The notes under the pieces: model-generated | Database searches by the model: none | The model's input: only the letters and a program-made list of their open reading frames with translations | What the model was told of the DNA's origin: nothing | In this document: in pieces, positions 5,901-8,054 of the stretch | How the letters are laid out: the number at the start of each line of letters is the position of its first letter | Numbering within the stretch: the first letter of the stretch is position 1 | NCBI GenBank assembly: GCA_021204635.1 | Contig: JAJPZB010000187.1 | Location: 1-8,054 of the forward strand | Origin: Opitutia bacterium | GTDB taxonomy: Bacteria > Verrucomicrobiota > Verrucomicrobiia > Opitutales > UBA953 | Length of the DNA: 8,054 nucleotides | Direction of reading: 5' to 3' | Made by a program: the position numbers and the translations under genes

Positions 5901-6435
5901 TGCCGTTGGCTATGCCGAACAGGAAATTCGCGAGAAAATCGTTGTCGTCGTCGCGCGAAATTTCTGCGGCATTCTCGAAGTGAAAACTCGCGTTCCCGCG
6001 CCGGAATGTCTCGCCGTTTTTTTGAAATTCAAAGCCGGACGCACCGCGAGAAATCCCGCCCGCGCCGCGCGACAGCACCCAGTTGTCAAGCGAAAATTTC
6101 GCGCCGAGATCTCCGTTGCGGGCGAGCGCCTCGGGGACGCTGATCTCGATGTCCGGCGTGCCGAAAAGCGCGTCCCATGCGCTTGAGAACTTGAATTCCA
6201 CGCGCTCCGCCACAATCTCCGCGCCATTCTCAAAATTGAGCTTGACGCCGCCGAGCGAGAACGTTTTCAGCGCCGACGATTCCCAGCTGTCGATTTTCGC
6301 CACAATCCCGTTTTCCGCGAGGCGCGAAATTGCAAAGCGCTTCTGCACGCCGTCGCGAGTTATAACAAACGTGCCTGCTGCGGCGACAACGATGACGGCG
6401 GCTGCGGCGATTAATGTGCGCTTGAAAATTTTCAC
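2992..6435 (-). CDS. Large AsmA-like envelope protein
   Basis: The product is 1147 residues, starting with GTG at 6435 (MKIFKRT). Residues 7-25 form a single N-terminal membrane helix after a basic start, so the rest should lie in the periplasm. The N-terminal part (about 35-110) has the AsmA pattern of repeated 'v.l.f..g..i.a' strands ending in ISVPEALARNG. The body is a very long series of beta-strands. There are two polar linkers, around 185-205 (Gly, Ser, Asn, Gln) and about 810-858 (Arg, Ala, Gly, Ser, Lys). The last 100 residues (VRGESINIWGSGEV, then GGIDADGYVEGPILKISGP) resemble AsmA-like C-terminal regions. Known family members (TamB, YhdP, YdbH) act in phospholipid transport or outer-membrane assembly. 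The substrate here is unknown. It follows the lipoprotein gene by 51 nt and probably belongs to the exbB-exbD operon. The membership call rests on pattern, not a search. Confidence 0.85.
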   Translation of the reverse strand: MKIFKRTLIAAAAVIVVAAAGTFVITRDGVQKRFAISRLAENGIVAKIDSWESSALKTFSLGGVKLNFENGAEIVAERVEFKFSSAWDALFGTPDIEISVPEALARNGDLGAKFSLDNWVLSRGAGGISRGASGFEFQKNGETFRRGNASFHFENAAEISRDDDNDFLANFLFGIANGNLEIFEASTGNSGDGNGSQQSRKVGEISLADGTVAGNFDIDLSIFESVVEAKISGVSACKISGNIREKELCVEPSYDFSIVPADNALPSVAAFMRTNSFSNLGFRGNAKLVVAPEKFAVENLSAKIFAGLAGGTSETLAEISTTKPLAFSRNDAGEIVVATNATADEKIATLSFDDAPLSVIAPDIDEFLSENFSAFSFTEGALSGELDMSGDPAGNLVLSSAEPLKISGLVRSDNTRNPQILELEIPLKARFSEGKVRVVAKAGKISHEPENHVGAKLLDGNFNFSATADLSGKDTEFSAGLALNENFAALCALAGFDAFSRGRKLGAQAAIKARISDEHLDLTLLEFSLSDLARERSRLFYVRTENLVLQQGDSLKMLLDTPFEIVADEFPLELLNPLTGNFAFAGTLTGRLLAKSENGAVEFSNDEGGTIRDFSMSRSGETMLENLSLKSGKSFVSVGFDSAGKCRTIVALEGARLHDAAGDKLAQGDLFLSIYGTAIEEIRGKVSGDAGGIFAQPLLSEFENVGAGTFALDAGINSRKQTGNLDLKLYGLCAAKNPETKIEKLDLQFAHEAEKDEKARLRLTFSGNGESEIRAKFSRLDFDINTQNTDFAAKVFSPKAELTDAVALASILRRRQHDNAAAAKGVGGGKSKEPAGKILTGSASQSGGSAGAAKVKTEQRVSGDVEFRAQNLTVFGNSIGGCDGEFAMSPENLSGNFASNNVFSGQLKGDFAATDSAAGAAANFKVSLKNAQLASVFEAFSREGSQAPAEGKFGIQVRGNSTAATADDLPENLEWEARLVGENGRLRALKFGGEKAELMENLASAGAELAGMLGGLAKKAAPAASRMALGVQDLQKYLSDFSFNSCLVEARGNAEIIRVGRVNVRGESINIWGSGEVLPKDDLPVSKWDSEFMLRVGARGDLAELMKTTKFASGGIDADGYVEGPILKISGPIGDIGTRPPQLLRAK

Positions 6436-6486
6436 GGGAAGCGGGTTCGTGGTGGCAACAATGGGCTCTGGCGGTGCGGCGTGCGC

Positions 6487-6948
6487 TCAGATGTCGTCGG
6501 GAATGTCGAAGTAGAATTTGCCGAGATTCGCGCGGCGACATTCGCGGCGGACATATGCCGCAATCTCCGGCTGCGCGTTGGCGGCCTCCTCGTCGATGTA
6601 GAAAAGCACCGGCTTGCCGGGAAATTCGCGGCCGATCGCGCGGATTTTCGCCGAGAAATCTTTCGGCTGAATGACGACGCTGTCGTCCTCGCCAATGCAG
6701 AGCTCTCCGCGTTTGTTCATGCGGATTAAAACGACTTGCGAGAGCACGTAGCGCAGGTGCGCGCCGCGTTGTGGCCGCGACTTCGGAGCTGCGGACGCGC
6801 GGGCAGGGCGTGTGTCGCGCTCCTGCCAGGCGTCATTATTGTTGTCGTCCGAGGCGCAACCGCCCGCGACAACAATCGCGGCGAGCGCCATCGCAACAAT
6901 CGCCGGCGAGAGCGCGGCGCGTAATTTGTTTTTGGGGTATTTATTCAT
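6487..6948 (-). CDS. Lipoprotein with ExbD/TolR-like periplasmic domain
   Basis: The product is 153 residues. Residues 1-30 are a signal with a hydrophobic core (AIVAMALAAIVVAGG), followed by Cys31, a plausible though not ideal lipobox. Residues 32-62 are a polar linker. Residues 66-150 resemble the periplasmic domain of ExbD: a strand with VVLIRMNKRGEL, a helix, PVLFYIDEEAA (113-123), a helix, and a final KFYFDIP strand. The neighbouring ExbD has LVLVADEEAA at the matching point (104-113), so the two are probably paralogous there. The transmembrane helix and functional Asp of ExbD are absent. The residue after Cys is Ala, not Asp, which by the E. coli Lol rule favours the outer membrane. The ATG overlaps the exbD stop by 8 nt, suggesting coupled translation. 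Its role is unknown, perhaps a partner or anchor for the motor. Confidence 0.8.
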   Translation of the reverse strand: MNKYPKNKLRAALSPAIVAMALAAIVVAGGCASDDNNNDAWQERDTRPARASAAPKSRPQRGAHLRYVLSQVVLIRMNKRGELCIGEDDSVVIQPKDFSAKIRAIGREFPGKPVLFYIDEEAANAQPEIAAYVRRECRRANLGKFYFDIPDDI

Positions 6949-7363
6949 TTGCTTCGCGCGTGATTAGTTGGACCGACATCCCGTTTTTCTGCGCGGCATC
7001 GACGACAAAGACCGTGTACTTCGTCGCCGCCTCCTCGTCTGCAACGAGAACGAGCTCGCTGAGTTCCTGATTTTTTGCCGCGTCTGCGAGGCGGTCGGAA
7101 AGTTTATTTGCGGGCACGAGCTCGGAATTTACGTAGAAATCGCCATTGTCGGCAACCGCGACAACGAGCCTCGTCTCCGCGCGCTTCTTCGTCGCCGAAT
7201 CTGCCACAGGCGGAGTAATCCCGAGGCTCGCGACATCGTCGAAGCGCATGCTCATCAAGAAAAAGAAAATCAGCACGGTCATGACGTCGATCAGCGGAAC
7301 AATGTTGATTCCGGAGGAGCGCCGCCGGCGTGTGTAGAAATTTTTGCCCGTTTCCGCCGACAT
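6941..7363 (-). CDS. exbD: ExbD/TolR-family biopolymer transport protein
   Basis: ExbD forms the proton-conducting core of the ExbB/ExbD motor. The product is 140 residues, close to the family norm. A basic N-tail (RRRRSSG) precedes the signature NIVPLIDVMTVLIFFFLMS (20-38). It holds the single membrane helix and the essential protonatable Asp26 (equivalent to Asp25 of E. coli ExbD). A linker is followed by the periplasmic domain (about 63-136), with RLVVAVADNGDFYVN, VLVADEEAA and a C-terminal strand. It starts 3 nt after the exbB stop, and a weak AGG lies 8 nt before its ATG. It overlaps the next gene by 8 nt. ExbD versus TolR cannot be decided from sequence alone. No TonB, TolA or TolB gene is in view. 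Confidence 0.95.
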   Translation of the reverse strand: MSAETGKNFYTRRRRSSGINIVPLIDVMTVLIFFFLMSMRFDDVASLGITPPVADSATKKRAETRLVVAVADNGDFYVNSELVPANKLSDRLADAAKNQELSELVLVADEEAATKYTVFVVDAAQKNGMSVQLITREANE

Positions 7364-7366
7364 TTT

Positions 7367-7939
7367 CTAAGCCTGTTTTCCCTTGGTTTCCGCGCCGGCA
7401 AGGCTTTCGACAACGAGCGAAATTTTTGCGGCGAGAACGTCGATTCTGCGAAGTATGAGATTGTTGGCAAAGAGCGAGGGCATCGCGATGAAGAGCCCGA
7501 GCATCGTCGTCGTCAGCGCGAGGCCGACGCCGCGAGTGAGCGTCTCCTGATCCGGCAAGCCGCCCGTCTCGGGGAACAGCGAAAACAAGCCGTAAACCGT
7601 GCCAAAAAGCCCGATCAGCGGCGCGACCGCGATGACCGTGTCAAGCAAAAAAAGCCCGCGCTCCATCTTCGTGCACTCCACGCGCGCATAGGCGAGAAGC
7701 GCCTCTTTGTCGGGATTCTCCGTCAAGGCAAAATTTATCACGCGGCCCGCAACAGTGTCGGGAAACGCCTTCGCCGCTCCCGAAAAATCATTCTCCAAAA
7801 TCAGCACAACCAACTTGTCCGGCAAAATGCGCGAGCCACGAAGTGCTATCAACCTCTCAACAATGATGAATGCAGCAAGAAGCGAACAAAAACCAAGCGG
7901 CCACAAAAACCAACCCGCACCCTGAATAATCGTCTCCAT
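7367..7939 (-). CDS. exbB: MotA/TolQ/ExbB proton channel family protein
   Basis: This is the multi-pass stator-like subunit that forms a pentamer around ExbD and uses the proton gradient. The product is 190 residues, shorter than E. coli ExbB (244) or TolQ (230). Three hydrophobic segments are visible: about 9-31 (WFLWPLGFCSLLAAFIIVERL), 99-122 with the conserved VAPLIGLFGTVYGLF, and 137-160 with the Thr-rich ALTTTMLGLFIAMPS characteristic of the channel lining. The cytoplasmic loop (about 32-98) is short. The start is the ATG at 7939. There is no Shine-Dalgarno sequence, and the candidate promoter is so close that the message may be leaderless. It is first in a tight set with exbD, the lipoprotein and AsmA-like genes. 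Confidence 0.95.
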   Translation of the reverse strand: METIIQGAGWFLWPLGFCSLLAAFIIVERLIALRGSRILPDKLVVLILENDFSGAAKAFPDTVAGRVINFALTENPDKEALLAYARVECTKMERGLFLLDTVIAVAPLIGLFGTVYGLFSLFPETGGLPDQETLTRGVGLALTTTMLGLFIAMPSLFANNLILRRIDVLAAKISLVVESLAGAETKGKQA

Positions 7940-7947
7940 AAAGCCAA

Positions 7948-7977
7948 ATATTACATTTCAAGCCGCACTAATATCAA
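7948..7977 (-). promoter_or_regulatory. Candidate exbB operon promoter
   Basis: On the minus strand, TTGATA (7977-7972) is a five-of-six -35 and TAATAT (7953-7948) a four-of-six -10, with an 18-nt spacer. Only 8 nt lie between the -10 and the ATG. Transcription would therefore start at or next to the start codon. Confidence 0.5.
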
Positions 7978-7997
7978 CCACGTTCGCCACAACAATG

Positions 7998-8054
7998 GCA
8001 CGGTGGCGGGTTAGTGGTGGGAGTTTGTGTCCGAGTTGGTGGCGGGATGGTGGT
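7998..8054 (+). repeat. G-rich intergenic repeat at right edge
   Basis: This stretch is of the same type as 1085-1179. It contains GGGTTAGTGGTGGG (8008-8021) and GTTGGTGGCGGG (8035-8046), close variants of the GGGTTGGTGG unit. It lies upstream of exbB and runs out of the window. No gene is seen here. Confidence 0.7.

Noticed and set aside
6968..8014. 348-codon plus-strand open frame opposite exbD and exbB
   Set aside because: exbB and exbD on the minus strand have clear family motifs. The plus-strand frame gives a charged, His/Arg-rich sequence with no domain and is a shadow.

Overview
The window reads as a piece of a Gram-negative chromosome, most likely from the Verrucomicrobiota (Opitutae/Opitutales-like). 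This placement is inferred from a PEP-CTERM surface protein, an AsmA-like giant, ExbB/ExbD genes, a verrucomicrobial-looking omega subunit, starts that mostly lack a Shine-Dalgarno sequence, and G/C-patterned intergenic repeats. No 16S or marker tree was available to confirm it.

Layout. Left part (1-1250): one plus-strand gene for a secreted PEP-CTERM protein (267-1004). It has a candidate promoter with a run of eight G in its spacer and a strong terminator (1048-1083), and it is enclosed by a pair of long inverted repeats (1-106 and 1122-1244). Middle (1250-1530): no gene, but a mosaic of CCACCAACCC units, the reverse complement of the GGGTTGGTGG units found to the left. Right part (1530-7977): seven genes all on the minus strand. 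In transcription order they are exbB (7939-7367), exbD (7363-6941), a lipoprotein with an ExbD-like periplasmic domain (6948-6487), a 1147-residue AsmA-like protein (6435-2992), rpoZ (2894-2679), smpB (2606-2133) and a small protein with a lysine/alanine-rich tail and a starch-binding-like domain (2018-1596). This last gene ends at a convergent terminator (1530-1563). The right edge (about 7998-8054) holds another piece of the intergenic repeat.

How the genes work together. exbB, exbD and the lipoprotein gene are tightly packed (3-nt gap, then an 8-nt overlap) and are followed by the AsmA-like gene after 51 nt. This suggests one envelope operon: a proton-driven ExbB/ExbD motor, an extra lipid-anchored ExbD-type domain, and a long periplasm-spanning AsmA-like protein of the kind implicated in lipid or outer-membrane homeostasis. 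rpoZ and smpB are housekeeping genes (RNA polymerase omega; trans-translation). A terminator-like hairpin sits between them and runs directly into the smpB GTG start. The last gene has its own good promoter.

The most interesting points are the poly-G tract in the PEP-CTERM promoter, the inverted repeats around that gene, the ExbD-domain lipoprotein coupled to AsmA, the terminator fused to the smpB start, and the histone-like tail joined to a glycan-binding-like domain.
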